Origin: Filosporella fistucella
Lineage: Eukaryota; Ascomycota; Leotiomycetes; Helotiales
Length of the DNA stretch: 64,000 nt
Direction: 5' to 3'
Assembly: GCA_030077755.1 (NCBI GenBank)
Contig: JAQJZZ010000015.1
Span: forward strand, 2,108,001 to 2,172,000
Shown here one piece after another: positions 51,473-63,617 of the stretch. Both the position numbers and the translations under genes were made by a program. The notes below the pieces were generated by a model. The model searched no databases, was not told the origin of the DNA, and saw only the letters and a list, made by a program, of their open reading frames with translations. The first letter of the stretch is position 1, and each line of letters begins with the position of its first letter.

Positions 51473-52482
51473 GTTGATCTCGGATCGCTGTTCAGCTATG
51501 TATATCGAGGTTGAATCATGTTGGAATAGCTCTTGAAGATGAGGCTGGCAAACCTGTGGATAATTGTTCGCCCGAGGCGTCAAAATGTTGCTTGCAGCCG
51601 GGGCTGAGCAAGCCAAGGCCGTCCTGAAAGTTGTGAACCGAACCTACAATGATCTTGTGATTGATATATGAGGCATGGAGTGAGTGCCTAGATTCAGTGT
51701 AGGAGTATTGGTGGGGCAGATTGGGTGTAGCACTTCGCGGTCAGAATTGGCTCAAGGGATTGTAGAGTGCAGAAATTAGCGCAGAAAGGCATTTTGCGGC
51801 TTCATTTAGTGCGCTTCGGAGATCTGCTGTTCAGAGCTGGGGGAAGTCGGAATTGAAATTCAAAGTGTACAAGTATGCTCGTTAAAGATAAACGAAATGG
51901 AAATGACCAACCGACGAAGATGCATCTTGGAGCTGGAACGACAGGCACGTGACAGACGCCATTGCAGCTACCTACCAACTCCGTCTGCATAAGTAGAGAT
52001 GACTAATACAATTGCTGATCATCCTGAGCATACATAATTGGAGTCTACTTTGCGCTGTAAGGAAGCCTTTTTTTAATGACGGCTACTTGCTTACGCAAGC
52101 TTTTGTATCTGATATCTTATAAGAATCTCATCCCACTCTCAACAGTGCAGCAAGCAAACTTTATTATATAATCCGTGACAGGTAAATGCTGACATAAGCT
52201 ACCCCGCTATATCTCCAGAAGTGCAAGATCTACCACTCATGACGCACAAGTCAACGCCTTTTGTCAGACATGAAGCAATTTTGAGACGAAAGATTGTTTA
52301 TCTAAGAATCCATATAAGAGAAGTGGGGGCTCGAGTCTATGGAAATATATATATTCCCATCAAACCTCTCAAGACGGATCGCAATTATAAGTAGAGAGAC
52401 AACACTCAAACAAACATTCCTCTCCCACAATTCAAAATCCTTCATATTTTAATTCCGTGTTCCCCTCTCAACATCGCCAACA
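51473..52482. other. divergent intergenic
   Basis: About 1 kb, holding the promoters of the HET gene (minus) and the epoxide hydrolase gene (plus). A TATATATAT run at 52344-52353 and TTATAAG at 52385-52391 are possible TATA elements for the latter. No gene seen. Confidence 0.4.
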
Positions 52483-53870
52483 ATGTCCTCATCACCCATA
52501 ACACCCTACCAAATCTCCACTTCCTCTCCCTCCCTCTCAACCCTGAAAGCAAAACTCGCACTCACCACTTTCCCCGAAGAAGTAGATTACTATTCTTCCT
52601 GGCCGTATGGTGCTCCTCTCAAAGACGTGAAACGTCTCACTGAGTACTGGCAAAATGAATTTGATTGGGAGGCGCAAGTGAAGAGGATTAACGAGTCTTT
52701 GCCGCAATTTGAGACGAAGGTAGAAGTGAAGGGGTTTGGAGAGATGAATCTCCATTTTGTGTATAAGAAAGGGAGTGGAGTGAAGAGGGTACCGTTGTTG
52801 TTTGTTCAGTAAGTCTCTTTGTGTCAAATTCTCTCTTCGGATTAATATGATCATGAAAGCATTTCGCTATGATTAAGTCGTTCCCTGCTTACTCTTGCCG
52901 TCGCTCTCACCCCCCTAAATATTGTACTGATCTCGTCATAGTGGATGGCCAGGCAGCTTCCTGGAGGTGGAAAAGATTCTTCCTCTGCTAACGAAAGGAA
53001 ATGGAGATATCTCCTTCGATGTCGTTGCCCCCTCATTACCCAACTTCGGGTTCTCATCTGGCTCAAAGGAGACTGGGTTTGGTACACCGCAGTACGCTGA
53101 AGCAGTACATAAAGTGATGTTAGCACTCGGATATGAGAGATACGGTATGCACCTTAAAATTCTCGAAAACAACCCAAAAGACTAATCTCGAACCAGTGAC
53201 CCAAGGCGGCGACTGGGGAACCCACATAACCCGCGTCCTCAGCTCCCTCTACCCCACCGCCTGTTTAGCAACCCACTTCAACTTCCTCTCCATCAGCAAA
53301 GCCGATCTCCAGCCTTTTATAGACAACCAATCTTCTCTCTCTCAAGAAGAAAAAGACGGTCTCGTGCGCTCAGAATGGTTCGTCAACGAAGGCTCAGGAT
53401 ATAACGTCGAGCAAGGCACAAAGCCCTCAACAATCGGGTTTGCCCTCCGAGACTCGCCTGTCGCACTCCTAGCTTGGATTTATGAGAAATTGCATGATTG
53501 GACGGATTCTTATCCATGGACCGATGATGAGGTTTTGACTTGGGTATCGATATATTATTTCTCTGTCGCGGGACCAGAAAGTAGTGTTAGGATTTATTAC
53601 GAGGCTTTGCATTCGCAAGAAGAGGTCGTCAAGAAGAGGTGGGAGTATAATGATAAGGTGAAGATTGGGATTAGTTATTTCCCACAGGATCTGTGTGTTT
53701 TACCAGACTCCTTTGCTAGGGGGTTGGGAGATGTGGTGTTTGAGAAGAGACATAAGGACGGCGGGCATTTCGCGGCACATGAGAGACCGAAAGAGTTGGT
53801 CGGGGATTTATTTGAGATGTTTGGGAAGGGTGGTGGGGCTGAATGTGTCGCGAATGAAGTGAAGATTTAG
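52483..53870 (+). CDS. epoxide hydrolase, microsomal (EHN) type
   Basis: Three exons (52483-52808, 52942-53144, 53197-53870) give 400 aa. The enzyme opens epoxides to diols through a covalent ester on an Asp nucleophile. The N-terminal EHN domain (DYYSSWPYGAPLKDVKRLTE, YWQNEFDWEAQVKRINE) is typical of microsomal-type enzymes. Then come HGWPGSFLE (H109, oxyanion motif HGxP), GGDWG with the nucleophile D182, and DGGHFAAHERP with the catalytic His367. PSLPNFGFSSGSK between HGWP and GGDWG is also conserved. Length matches the family. No clear N-terminal membrane anchor, as in other fungal forms, so it may be soluble. The HGWP codon is split by the first intron (133 bp, longest among the modelled introns). 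Possible role: detoxification of plant or fungal epoxides. Confidence 0.93.
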
Positions 53871-54075
53871 GCTTCAGATAGCAAGTGGATTTGATATCAT
53901 AAAAATTTGTCTCTAGATCTGGTTAGATGTTGCGATTAGAAATGTATCTATATAAAGATGTGATTTGAGCAGAGGTGAAACCCGGAGTATCGACTTGACT
54001 AAGATTGTATCGATAAAACGAGAAGGATCCCACGACATGAAAATTTTGAAATTTCCCCTACCTTCTGTTGGCAGG

Positions 54076-55742
54076 CTACGCTTCAAGATATTTGACCAGC
54101 AACCCTCCATTTCTCTGGGGTACCACTAGCTCCCATAGCCTCAGCAGTTCTTCATCCGGTCGCCACTCACCTGAGTAAAAATACAATTTATATCTCCCTT
54201 TGTCATCGTTTTCCCTGACATCCACGCAGATATTGGGTCCGCCATACTCAACAGCGAACTCATATTCATAATTACTCTCCACACGAGCTGATAGCGACAA
54301 TTTCTGTAAGACTGGCATATGAGCCGCTGCCTTTGCCATAGATTTCAGGAGCGGCAATATTTGCTCGTCGTCAGGCCAAGTCCGATATCGTCGCGTAGGT
54401 ATGTCGCCTTCTCGGTGGCCGTCTCTGATAGGGTGGTATGAATCCCAGATCATGCTGTCATCATCTGAGGGATCCGAGTCGGAATCAGTCGCTGATTCTT
54501 CGTCTTCCCCATCGAGTTGATCAGTCGGAACAAAGTCATCAGAAGGATTTTTCGAAGGGTCGCGAATGAAGTACCATTCTCCGAATGGCGTACATGCGTT
54601 GAACTCCACTATGAAAGTTTGGAGATTGGGCCACGATGGGGTGTGCTGTGAAAACCTCGGCCAAAATAGTGCGGGGGAGATAACTATGGGACCAGTGAGC
54701 TTGATAGAGGTGAGATCCGAATATTGCGTGAATTGATGAAAAGCATTGCTCAGGTGGTCGATGGTTGGGGATGCCGATTGCAAGGCAGTTACCGGCCGTG
54801 CAGCGTGATTTGTGATACTCGTGTTACTGTATTCAAGTTCGAAGCTTCGGAGAGACGTTTTAGACAGAGAGGGTAAGATCTGAGCGAGATCTAGAAGAAA
54901 TGTAAGTAAAATCATGTATAGCGGAAATCCTGCCCCCAACCATATCGTTCCTGCTGCCTGATTTCGGGGTACTTCTGCTCCTGATCATTGGCTTCCCACG
55001 TGAAGGTTCGAAGATTCGGTAACCTAGTAGCAATAAATACTATCGAACTAGGTGAAACACGTCGTGGATGGATAAGAGGAGCTCGAAAATCGGTAATCCT
55101 TTCGATTGCTGGCAACGCGGCCGATTTCATCAAATGGATGAACGAGTACTGCCAGCGTTTCTCCCAAAGATCGCGTCTCCTACCAATTTCGTAGTTCCAA
55201 CGATCTGCTTCGTATTTTTCTTTTCCACGATATCGGCAATCCGTAGGCGAGTGGATATCTAGCATTTCGAGTGTCATGGGACGTAGCGTGGATTTGACAT
55301 GAGTTTCATTCTCCCACAAACTCAGTAGATCGAACAGGCTTTGGACGCAATCTGTAAATGCTTCATCATTCCGGTTCTTGTCTACAGGTCTCTCGAATCT
55401 GGCGCAAGCGTTCTCGCTGTAAGTCGGGAGCACGACTTGGAATTTGAGGTGGGTCAGGACGTTGCGTCTCCTTCCTACCATCAGCAGAGAGAACTCTTCA
55501 AACTCGCTACTCTTTATATTGAGACTTCTAAACGTTCTCTCCTCGAAATGTGGTTGCCAGCGCTTGCAGACCGTGGCATAGAGAGGAAATCGCGAAGGTG
55601 AGGGAGCTGGTCCGCCAAATACGGGGCGGACAGCGTTGGGGTCATCATCATTCTTGGGCAGAAGAGACAATATAAGCTCTAAAATTTCTGGAGAGAGGTC
55701 GTTCATAGAAAACATGGTCAGTGAAATAGGTAGGCGTCGCAT
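54076..55742 (-). CDS. F-box protein
   Basis: Two exons (55742-54941, 54890-54076) give 538 aa. The N-terminal MFSMNDLSPEILELILSLLP is an F-box start; such proteins bind Skp1 and bring substrates to an SCF ubiquitin ligase. RFPLYATVCKRWQPHFEERT is the second half of the box. The rest is a divergent repeat-like substrate domain with spaced leucines (LRTFTWEA, LQTFIVEF, LQKLSLSAR), as in fungal F-box/LRR proteins. An acidic insert (DGEDEESATDSDSDPSDDDS) lies in exon 2. The 50 bp intron has an unusual GTTGGG donor, but the joint TAT-GAT is in frame and removes an out-of-frame region. A start at 55715 (MFSM) is equally good and shortens it by 9 residues. Substrate unknown. Confidence 0.72.
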
Positions 55743-57520
55743 ACTTGTTGTGCCAGGTTACCAATATGCGGTCACGTGTATGCCAAGTCCCACCTTTCCT
55801 AAAAAGGCTTTGTTTCCAAGCCCTCCATACAAATCTCTATTTGCTTTTCAACTTCTCGCCACAATACTACTAGCTACGTATCAATCCTTTTTGACGACCT
55901 TCACTCTTGTACATACGTACGGTACAAGCTGATTTCAGCGTTTCGGGGGTGATAATGCAGATTCTTTTTTGGCTGTCGATCGGTAGATCCGAGCTCAAAC
56001 ATCCCCGAGGAAGGTTGACAAAGCAATTTCCCATCTGCGGGATCAACAAGAGTATCATTAGACAACATCTTGCGCCCTCTTAGATGTCCATTTTTGAGTT
56101 TTGACGACCTTTTGTTAGACCAAGGAGTTGATGGAATTTATACTCTGCAAGCATACTTTCGCTGCCGTCCCACTCGCAACACGAGGCTTTCCGAGCTCAC
56201 TTTGGAATTGAATGAGGAAGTAGTTTACTATCTTGGAAAGCTTCAAATAGTCAAGCACGAGATGCAAGAATCCGGGATATAGTAGGATCAGACAATGTCA
56301 ATGTGGCCCCCACTACAGTACCCTTCCTGTGTTTCGACTTTCGTTTCGTTGAATTATGCCCCCACTCTCACTCAGAGGGCCAGACCGAGACGAGAACAGC
56401 TTTGGTAGAGAGACGAAATGTTGATTAGAAGCCATTCATTTTGGATGCAGTCATATCGAAAAGTATAAATTTAGGCCATATCATTTCCTAGCATAGTATT
56501 TTTCGGAATGGACACCAGACTTCACATGTTTCATGGAAGACGAATGCCATTTATGCTCAGTTCAAGTGCCTAAACAATAACTGCGCCATGATCTACAAAA
56601 CTAGCGAGGACTCCCGCTACCCGCCCGGCACTATTTGTCTGCAAGCATCTACCATGTTCAATCAAATCGTTAGCCTTGAATGGAATATCAAAAGTTGAAG
56701 GTTCGAGGCTGTTGGTGTCGCTGTAGGCTATGTAAATCTCCCTCTTCTCAGCTCTAGAGCCAACGGCAGGATTTAAAATACATATATATATATATATGTA
56801 TATTTAATAATATTGGGGATTTTTTTGTTTGTTTTCCGCTCATGGTGTCACATGTGAGAGTACCTACCATCTGGTTCGTCTGATGTATAAAGTCGAAACG
56901 TCCTGCGCGGATACAGAAAGCTTCAACTCAGCCGCACTGAGCTTGAGTATTAGTGATTCCTCGTAGGTCACTCAAGCCTGTGATGCCGAAAAGTTCCGAT
57001 AGGCTGTTATCCTTTCTCGTTGGTGGTTTATCCATGCTTGCTTTCTGCTTCTTGAGCAACCTCAGCTTGCTCAAGCGGTGCACAGACAGTGGCTCGAAGG
57101 TCTTCCGGAGTACACCACCTCCATGATTTGAGAGCGGATCTGAGTGGCTCAGTAGGTACCACATCCAATCGGAATTATCCAAAGAACGTTCACTCGATAA
57201 CGTGTCTCCTGGAAACAACTTTATCTCTTATAAACTTGTCGTCTCGAATCTCCCATCTCTTAGCAAAGTCTTGGTATAAACTTCGGGCCTGTCAGTCATT
57301 TCGATACCAAACCAACCTAGGTATACATTTATGTTAGGGTCTAGCCAAAATGCTTCCTCATAGCAGTAGCCAGGTGGTATCACCACATCAGACAGAAACT
57401 ACCGTCTCAGCTATATCTAGGATGTGAGGATGGACAAAACACATATCAATTTTCGTGGTATTCTGACAAGTATCCAGTCATTCAGCATCTTCTTCATCAT
57501 TAGATCGCTTCCATACCATT
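55743..57520. other. 1.8 kb intergenic
   Basis: No gene supported. A short TA dinucleotide run lies at 56783-56798. The sequence just before 57521 should be the promoter of the LtrA gene. Short frames on both strands have no motifs. Confidence 0.4.
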
Positions 57521-59653
57521 ATGGATAAAGAGAAGGAAAGCCGGGGCTCAAAAAACTTGAATCATGAAGGTCAGCCCAAACTGAAGTTGTTCGAAAGCCC
57601 TCTTACGCACCAACGGAAGACATCTACTCCAGCTCTTTCACCCCAGCAGCCTGTTTTTGTGAATATATCAGGGCCAACAGGCCTTGGAATCCAAACATCT
57701 TCTCGCACTCGACAAGAATCTATTCCAAATATCTATGCCCGCCACGAAACGCTCGGCGAACGCCTTGACGAGTCTCACATGCGGGATACGCCAGAATTCA
57801 GACGTTACGAGGAAGCCACCAATATTGAATTGTTCTACGATTTGTTCTTTGTTGCCAATCTCACTACGTTCACGGACGCTCATGAGATCAACGAAGTCCC
57901 AGCACTGAAAGCGTATGCAGGATTTTTCTGCATACTGTGGTTTCTTTGGGTACAAGTCAGCTTGTTCGACGTTCGCTTCGTGCAGGATAGTATCCTTGAG
58001 AGAATTGGAAAGGCCTGCCAGTTTGGTGTTATGGTTGGACTGGCTATAGTTGGGCCCGACTTCAATCCTGAGAAGCAGGAACAAAGTGTGTTCCAATCAC
58101 TTGCTTTGATCTTGATGTTGTCGAGGGCTGTGCTTGCGTTTCAGTATTTGGTCGTGTTGAGGGAAGTTTGGTACTACAAGAACACAAAGTTGCCGCTATT
58201 TATGCTTGTTTCTGCCAATTTTGTCGCCGCATTCGTCTACTTTGCGACCTTCTTGTAAGTGACGTGTGGAGAACAAAATCTGCCCAGACTTTTACTGATG
58301 ACGACATTTCGCAGCGGTTTCAAACCAAATACACCTCAGAATGGTACATTCGTGGTTTGGTACGTCACTGCAGTCATCGAGACGGCTATCAACATCGCTA
58401 TATCATCCAAGTGGGAGGTCCTGACATTTGCTGGCACACATTTAATCAAGCGTATGAGCTTACTCACTTTAATAATTCGTAGGTATCCAATCTCGACTTC
58501 TCGTTCCTCTGCTAACATCTATCAGTCGGTGAGGGCATCATTGCCTTATCAAAGAGCATTGCGACTGTAAGTGATCTAACCTTATCTGGAGTTTATATAC
58601 CGACCGAACACAGATAACAGAAAAGGGAGACGGGCTGGATGGACCGCTTTTGGGGACGATTACAAGTGCCGTAATTATCATTGTGAGTTCGCATAGCATG
58701 ATTGTGTACATCCACTAACATAGCCAGTACTTCATATATATGCTCTATTTTGATTGGATTAATCGCGAACACTTTGGCTCTTTCCGAGAAGGCATTTGGG
58801 CCTTCCTCCATTTTCCATTCCATCTGGCTTTGGTACTTTTAATGGAAGGTGCAGCACAATTCATTCTCTGGCGAAAAGTTGTCGAAGTTGTAAGGTACGT
58901 GCTGCCATCGCCGCCCCGCTTAATTATCTTCTAATATTATTTTCCATCAGCACGGTGAACAATATGTTTTTGTCAGCAGAAGCAACTTTCCTGGGAGTAA
59001 ACAGTACTTTACTCGCCCAACTGTTTTCGAATGTTACGAATGACGTTTTCGAAATGTTTAACCCCAAATTTGCTCACACCATCGACCAAGCACAAAATGC
59101 CATATATAGGATCGGGAATTCGACCTTCAATTCTACTGAGCAAAGATATGAAGTCAGAACACTCTTTGCAGTCATTCAAGACTCGCTTTTTGACAACTTT
59201 GGAATTGATCCTCCAGAGGTATCGAACTCGACGGTGGGGGAATTTGATCCTAATGAGGAATGGAGCAAACATATGGGTGCCTTTATGCTTGTTGTATGTC
59301 GACCATTCTTGTTTTCTTCCCCCTGGTGCTAATTCTAGCAGTTTGTATATTTTTTCGTGGCAGCCGGTATCACGTTGATTCTCATGAATGCCCTCAACTT
59401 TCTTTCCCGGTCCGCGAAAACGAAAGCAGACTACAGTCGAATCATAGTCAACTTCGTTGTGGGAATTGCATTGTGCAGTCTCGCGGGTATCGTTAACACC
59501 GAGCAAGGCTTTCGTTTCGCGCAATCCGCCTGGATTCTACCCACCGTTGCATTGGCTTTCGTACTTAGTATGTTCTCATTGTTTGTATTGAAATATATGC
59601 TAATAACATTAATTGTAGTAATGAGCCTGACGTACATTAAGGTTTTGAGGTAA
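57521..59653 (+). CDS. LtrA-family (low temperature requirement) membrane protein
   Basis: Eight exons (57521-58254, 58315-58478, 58526-58566, 58614-58682, 58728-58894, 58951-59293, 59339-59567, 59619-59653) give 593 aa. The family is named after bacterial LtrA; fungal members are many-helix membrane proteins without a proven role. After a hydrophilic N-terminus of about 95 residues comes EATNIELFYDLFFVANLTTF, the conserved entry to the first helix. LIKRMSLLTLIILGEGIIAL spans intron 2 and is the other family motif (GEG). Later helices hold IIIYFIYMLYFDWINREHFG and FVYFFVAAGITLILMNALNF. Between helices lies a loop with possible N-glycosylation sites (NVT, NSTF, NSTE). The acceptor of exon 7 is TAGCAG, a second NAGNAG site. 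The small exons were found by frame and branch sites. Confidence 0.87.
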
Positions 59654-60592
59654 AGAACCTTGTTCAGGATAAAAAAACGATGGTCAAATCTAGCTGCTGC
59701 GCAGCCTACCATCCTGCATATATATCCGTAGAATGCAAGTCTGGAGCTTGTGGGTTTATTTATTATGGCTTATATATACTTTTTTGGGTTGCCGCCTTGG
59801 TTCGCGCTAGAATACATCATTATAAATCCCGTCCCTGAAGCGAGCAGACTTAACACTTGAATCTTTTATTCATATTTGATTACTGATTTTAGATTTTTTG
59901 GAGAATGTTTCGGGGAGACTGAGTTCGGTTCGGCATAACTCCACTGAGCAGAGGGAACAGGAAGAACTTGGGTTTGATTTGAAACCTCTGACCCCTTTCT
60001 TCTAGCAATATTGCTTAGTAAAAGCATCTATAGCGATGCAAGTGCGTCATGCTAGAGTCGAAACCGAGGCAGTCGCGAGATGCGGATGCGCGAGCGGACT
60101 TGGCAAGGCCAAAGATCACTAATCTTTAAAGTGCCATCTCAACCAAGGCTCCACAGCATGATATGAGTAATCATAAGACTGCTTAACAACACGTTTTAAT
60201 CTAGCTGTGTAAAAGTCATGTTCCTTATTTACAATTTGCATATGCACAAACAAGGCTTGGTTATTGGAGAGAGCTAAACTAAAATTATGCTTCTGGGTTA
60301 GGTGATGGGGTTGTCCCGCTCTCCGGCTCTTAGTGGACCCTATGAATCACGATACTTTTCGAGTCCGAACAGTAGAGCCTGGAAGCTGTTGTGTAGTCGT
60401 GGCTTTGGGAAGTATCGCGACATTATCTATATAAGTTGAGCTGATTGCGCATCAGGTTTGAAGAGTCTCATTCCAATCTACCTATCTTCATCCACCTACA
60501 AGCACAAACAAATTTACAATTCTAGTCACAGAAGTTACTTCTGTAGCATTCAACCCAACTATCCATCTCCACTTTACTGATATTCTTCCAAG
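59654..60592. other. intergenic
   Basis: About 0.9 kb, no gene seen. The right end is the promoter of the reductase gene, with a TATATAAG box at 60428-60435. Confidence 0.4.
60428..60435 (+). promoter_or_regulatory. TATA box of the reductase gene
   Basis: TATATAAG, 158 bp upstream of the ATG at 60593, followed by a C/A-rich leader (CATCCACCTACAAGCACAAA). Good match and spacing for a strongly expressed fungal gene; inferred from sequence only. Confidence 0.5.
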
Positions 60593-61636
60593 ATGCCATC
60601 AGGACTCATTTTCGTCACCGGAGCGACTGGCTTTATTGGTTCCGTTACAGCTCTCCATGCTCTCAAGAAGGGATACAGTCTCCGTCTCGCCGTCCGAAAA
60701 GAATCTCAAATTCCAGCCCTCGAATCTGTGTTCGCTGAGTATAAGGACTCTGTAACTTTTGTGGTTGTCCCCGACATTACTTCAGAAGCCGCATATGCTG
60801 GCAAGCTCGATGGCTGTGAATACATTTTCCACATTGCCTCTCCCTTGCCAGGTCAAACACTTGACAAGGAGAAGTTCTTTGCCCCAGCTGTGAATGGTAC
60901 CCTGGCAATCCTCAAAGAAGCTAGCAAAGTCAAAACTATCAAGAAGGTTGTCATTACTTCCTCTGTTGCTGCTTTGATACCGATTACTGGTGTTCCAGAG
61001 GGCGGCGTTGTCTCAGGTAAGTGCTGTGTTCCCCGCATGCCATTCACAGTTTAACAGCAACCAGAATCCACTGGCTGGGATGTCAGTCTCGACCCAAGTG
61101 GCGATTTCACTGGACCAAACGATATGGCAACAGCCTTCCAACTCTATCACGCCTCCAAGCTTCTTGCCAACAATGCAACTTGGTCTTTCATGAAAGAAAC
61201 TTCCCCGCATTACTCGCTCGCCACCATCAACCCAACCTATGTTTGGGGTCACAACCCCACCCAGACAACAGCAGACGTAGGTGGAACGAATGCCATGCTC
61301 TATTATGCGGTAACCGCCGGTGTTGTACCAGACTCCTGTAACTGGGTCAACGTGCATGACGTCGCAGACGCGCATGTTGAGGCACTGGAAAAAGGAGAGG
61401 GAAATAAGGCTTACTTGGTCAGCGACGCATCATTTGAATGGAGCCAGGTGAAGGAGCTTATGGATAAGAAGTTCCCACAAGTGGGTACGAAATTGACTGG
61501 GACTGAAAAGAGTTCGAGTTGGAAAACGGACACTTCGAGGGCGGAAAAGGAGTTGGGAATCAAGTGGAAGGGGATTGAGGAGACTGTGAGCGAGGTTGTG
61601 GAGCAACAGCTGGGATTTGTCGGTGCTAAGGCATAA
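60593..61636 (+). CDS. NAD(P)-dependent reductase (extended SDR, Gre2/DFR-like)
   Basis: Two exons (60593-61016, 61065-61636) give 331 aa. The enzyme belongs to the extended short-chain dehydrogenases that include yeast Gre2 and plant dihydroflavonol reductase, and reduces ketones or aldehydes with NADPH. The Rossmann motif is VTGATGFIGSVTALHALKKG (GxxGxxG near residues 10-16). RKESQIPALESVF follows, then YIFHIASPLPGQ and VVITSSVAALIPITG with the catalytic Ser near 123. YHASK (Y169, K173) is the active-site pair. SQYLTSDxASF-like sequence later fits the substrate part. Length fits the family. A TATA box is visible upstream. Substrate unknown. The gene is followed by the broken EthD-like gene on the same strand. 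Confidence 0.93.
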
Positions 61637-62154
61637 GTCCGTGTGTGTTGTCTTTAATATGATGCTTAGAATTTATGTCAGCATTTTACTGCAGGTGTTG
61701 TCCCGTTCTGTAAGCGAGCCCCTGAAGATGCCCACACCGTCACTTCCATACCAAGTAATCAACAAGCTTGGGTTTAGGTTCCGCAATCTTCTATCTTGCA
61801 GTAAAATAGTTTTCAATACTCCCATATCTCACCAGGCATATTTCAGACGTACTTGTGCCGGAATTCCGTGTTAGATGATATCAAGCACCTCAACAGCTGG
61901 GATTAATGTTATTCTGGTACGATCTTCCAGAAACGCTATCATCACCGGAACTCCCAGTTCCAATTTTGGAGAATCTCCTTGATCCAATGTTTTGGGTACA
62001 ATTCGTGATTTGCACACTTCTTGTTCAGGTAAGTACTCGCATATAAGTATTCCAACTTTCTTTGTCACTGTTCTACAATCATTTCCTATATCCCCAACTT
62101 TTCAGTTGACTCCTAACATTCTTCCAGCAAGCAGCCTAGTAAAAGCCGCTCACC
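61637..62154. other. intergenic
   Basis: About 0.5 kb. It contains a splice-donor-like CAG-GTAAGT at 62028-62035 and several acceptor-like TTCAG/TTCCAG sites before 62130, so a 5' leader intron of the next gene is possible. No exon with a coding frame could be joined. Confidence 0.35.
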
Positions 62155-62615
62155 ATGTCTTCTTTAGATCCAGGTCATCTCGTTTCCTCGTGACCAAGCG
62201 ACCAGAACTTTCCTTCGAGGAATTCAAAGTAGCTTATGAAAAGCATATCCGAATCGCTACTCCAGTCCTACTGAAGTACGGTGCTACCAACTACTCAGTA
62301 GTACGTACCTCCAGTCGCTATCGTCCAATGATCCTCTCTAAATAGATTCAGGTCTTCAATGCTCCTTGCCTGCGTCCAAAATTGCAAGCTGGGACCTCAC
62401 TTGAGGCAGCTGCCGTCGAAGCACTGTCCCCTCCCTGCGATGCAATTACAACGATCAAGTTTAGAGATAGCAAGGAGTTCAACCATATCTGGCAAGGGAC
62501 AGAGCAGAGAGATGTTCTGGGACCGGATGCATCGACTTTTATAGATGATGAGAAGATGAAATTTGGATTATGGGAAGAAGTCCGGGGGATTGAGGAGGGA
62601 AAGTCTTCGGTTTGA
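62155..62615 (+). pseudogene. EthD/dimeric barrel-like gene with a frameshift
   Basis: The ATG at 62155 has a good CACC context and opens MSSLDPGHL, but the frame stops after 12 codons at TGA (62191-62193). A different frame, from about 62180, reads RFLVTKRPELSFEEFKVAYE, then KHIRIATPVLLKYGATNYSV, and after a 45 bp intron (62301-62345) continues to a stop at 62615 with IQVFNAPCLRPKLQ and TIKFRDSKEFNHIWQG. The two pieces fit EthD-type small proteins: a one-base gain near 62181 would make them continuous. No other acceptor gives a clean start. Either the gene is broken or there is a base error in the assembly. The second exon's fold is the ferredoxin-like dimeric barrel typical of the family (inference). 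Confidence 0.6.
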
Positions 62616-62956
62616 TTATCAATTGCGCTACTCCAGATGATGGGAACCATGGGGAGACATTCCCCAATCATGAATGGCGATTATAAACTTCAAGTATTGG
62701 ATTGCAATAAATCTAATTTCCACAAGCATGATTAAAAGTGCTATTCACAAGCAGGTGCCACCACAATTCTAAAATGCAAGATGTGAAATCTATTGTAGAG
62801 GATTCTTTGACCATGAGTACTTTGAGTCATTCTGAAAGTACAAATTTACACCGTCCTCTATCTTTCCCATATCCATTCCACGAGTTGCAAAGAAAACTTG
62901 GAAAATCGTTCTGAAAAGAGATTTCTCATGATTTCCGGTCTCTACACCTTGGAAGA
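62616..62956. other. convergent intergenic
   Basis: About 0.34 kb between the 3' ends of the EthD-like gene and the secreted-protein gene. Nothing supported. Confidence 0.4.
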
Positions 62957-63617
62957 CTATGAAGGGGTCGCCCACATTTTCCAGTCCATACATCCACTTG
63001 AGGTGTGTTGCTTGCAAAGACCACCGTTCTTGTAATGCTTCGTGTGTGTGTCACCTTGACACCAGTTAGCTATTGTTTGAAGCCCATGAACTTGATTGCT
63101 TACAATCATCCATCAACTGGTAGAGGATATCAACACATTCTTGGGTCTTCGGAATGCTCCACTCTCGCTTCGGCTCACAACCGGTCTGATCCTTCGAATA
63201 TTTTGCATACAGCCAGACACGTCTAACTCCTGATCCTATGCAAGTATCTCCATGTCCCCACCAACCATTCGCGTTGCGGATGTTGGTTGGCTCGCAAAAG
63301 TTGTTGTCTCCATCGAAGTAGAATTTGTCACCGGCAGATCCATTGTCCTGATCAGGATAGAGTGAGTACACTGGGCTGTCTTCTCCGCACAGATGTTCGA
63401 TTGAAAAGATTCTGTGAATTATTTGTCAAGATCCTGTACTTTCAGAAAGATAAAGCGAAACATACCCTGTATTTCGTGGGAAACTGTAGTCACCACCTGG
63501 GCCAGTCGTACCAAAGCTAGTCTTTTCTCCGATTGGGCCTGAATCGAATGGCACAGCCGACGAGATGGTCGTCTGGATGACCCCAAAGAGCAAGCAAAAG
63601 GCGGAATATACCTTCAT
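62957..63617 (-). CDS. small secreted cysteine-rich protein
   Basis: Three exons (63617-63466, 63411-63104, 63054-62957) give 185 aa. A signal peptide MKVYSAFCLLFGVIQTTISS opens the protein. The mature part has eight Cys (LCGED, FCEPT, TCIGS, GCEPK, ECVDI, DCDTH, LCKQH, GCMDW), so four disulfides are possible. Two introns, with GTATGT and GTAAGC donors; the second splits the Cys of DDCDTH. The ending ECVDILYQLMDDCDTH, then KNGGLCKQHTSSGCMDWKM, resembles the end of Ecp2/Hce2-like secreted fungal proteins, in which C-x-x-x-L...C-D and a final Gly/Cys/Trp block recur; this is from memory and only a resemblance. Likely role: apoplastic or surface protein, perhaps an effector. Expression is unknown. 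Confidence 0.84.
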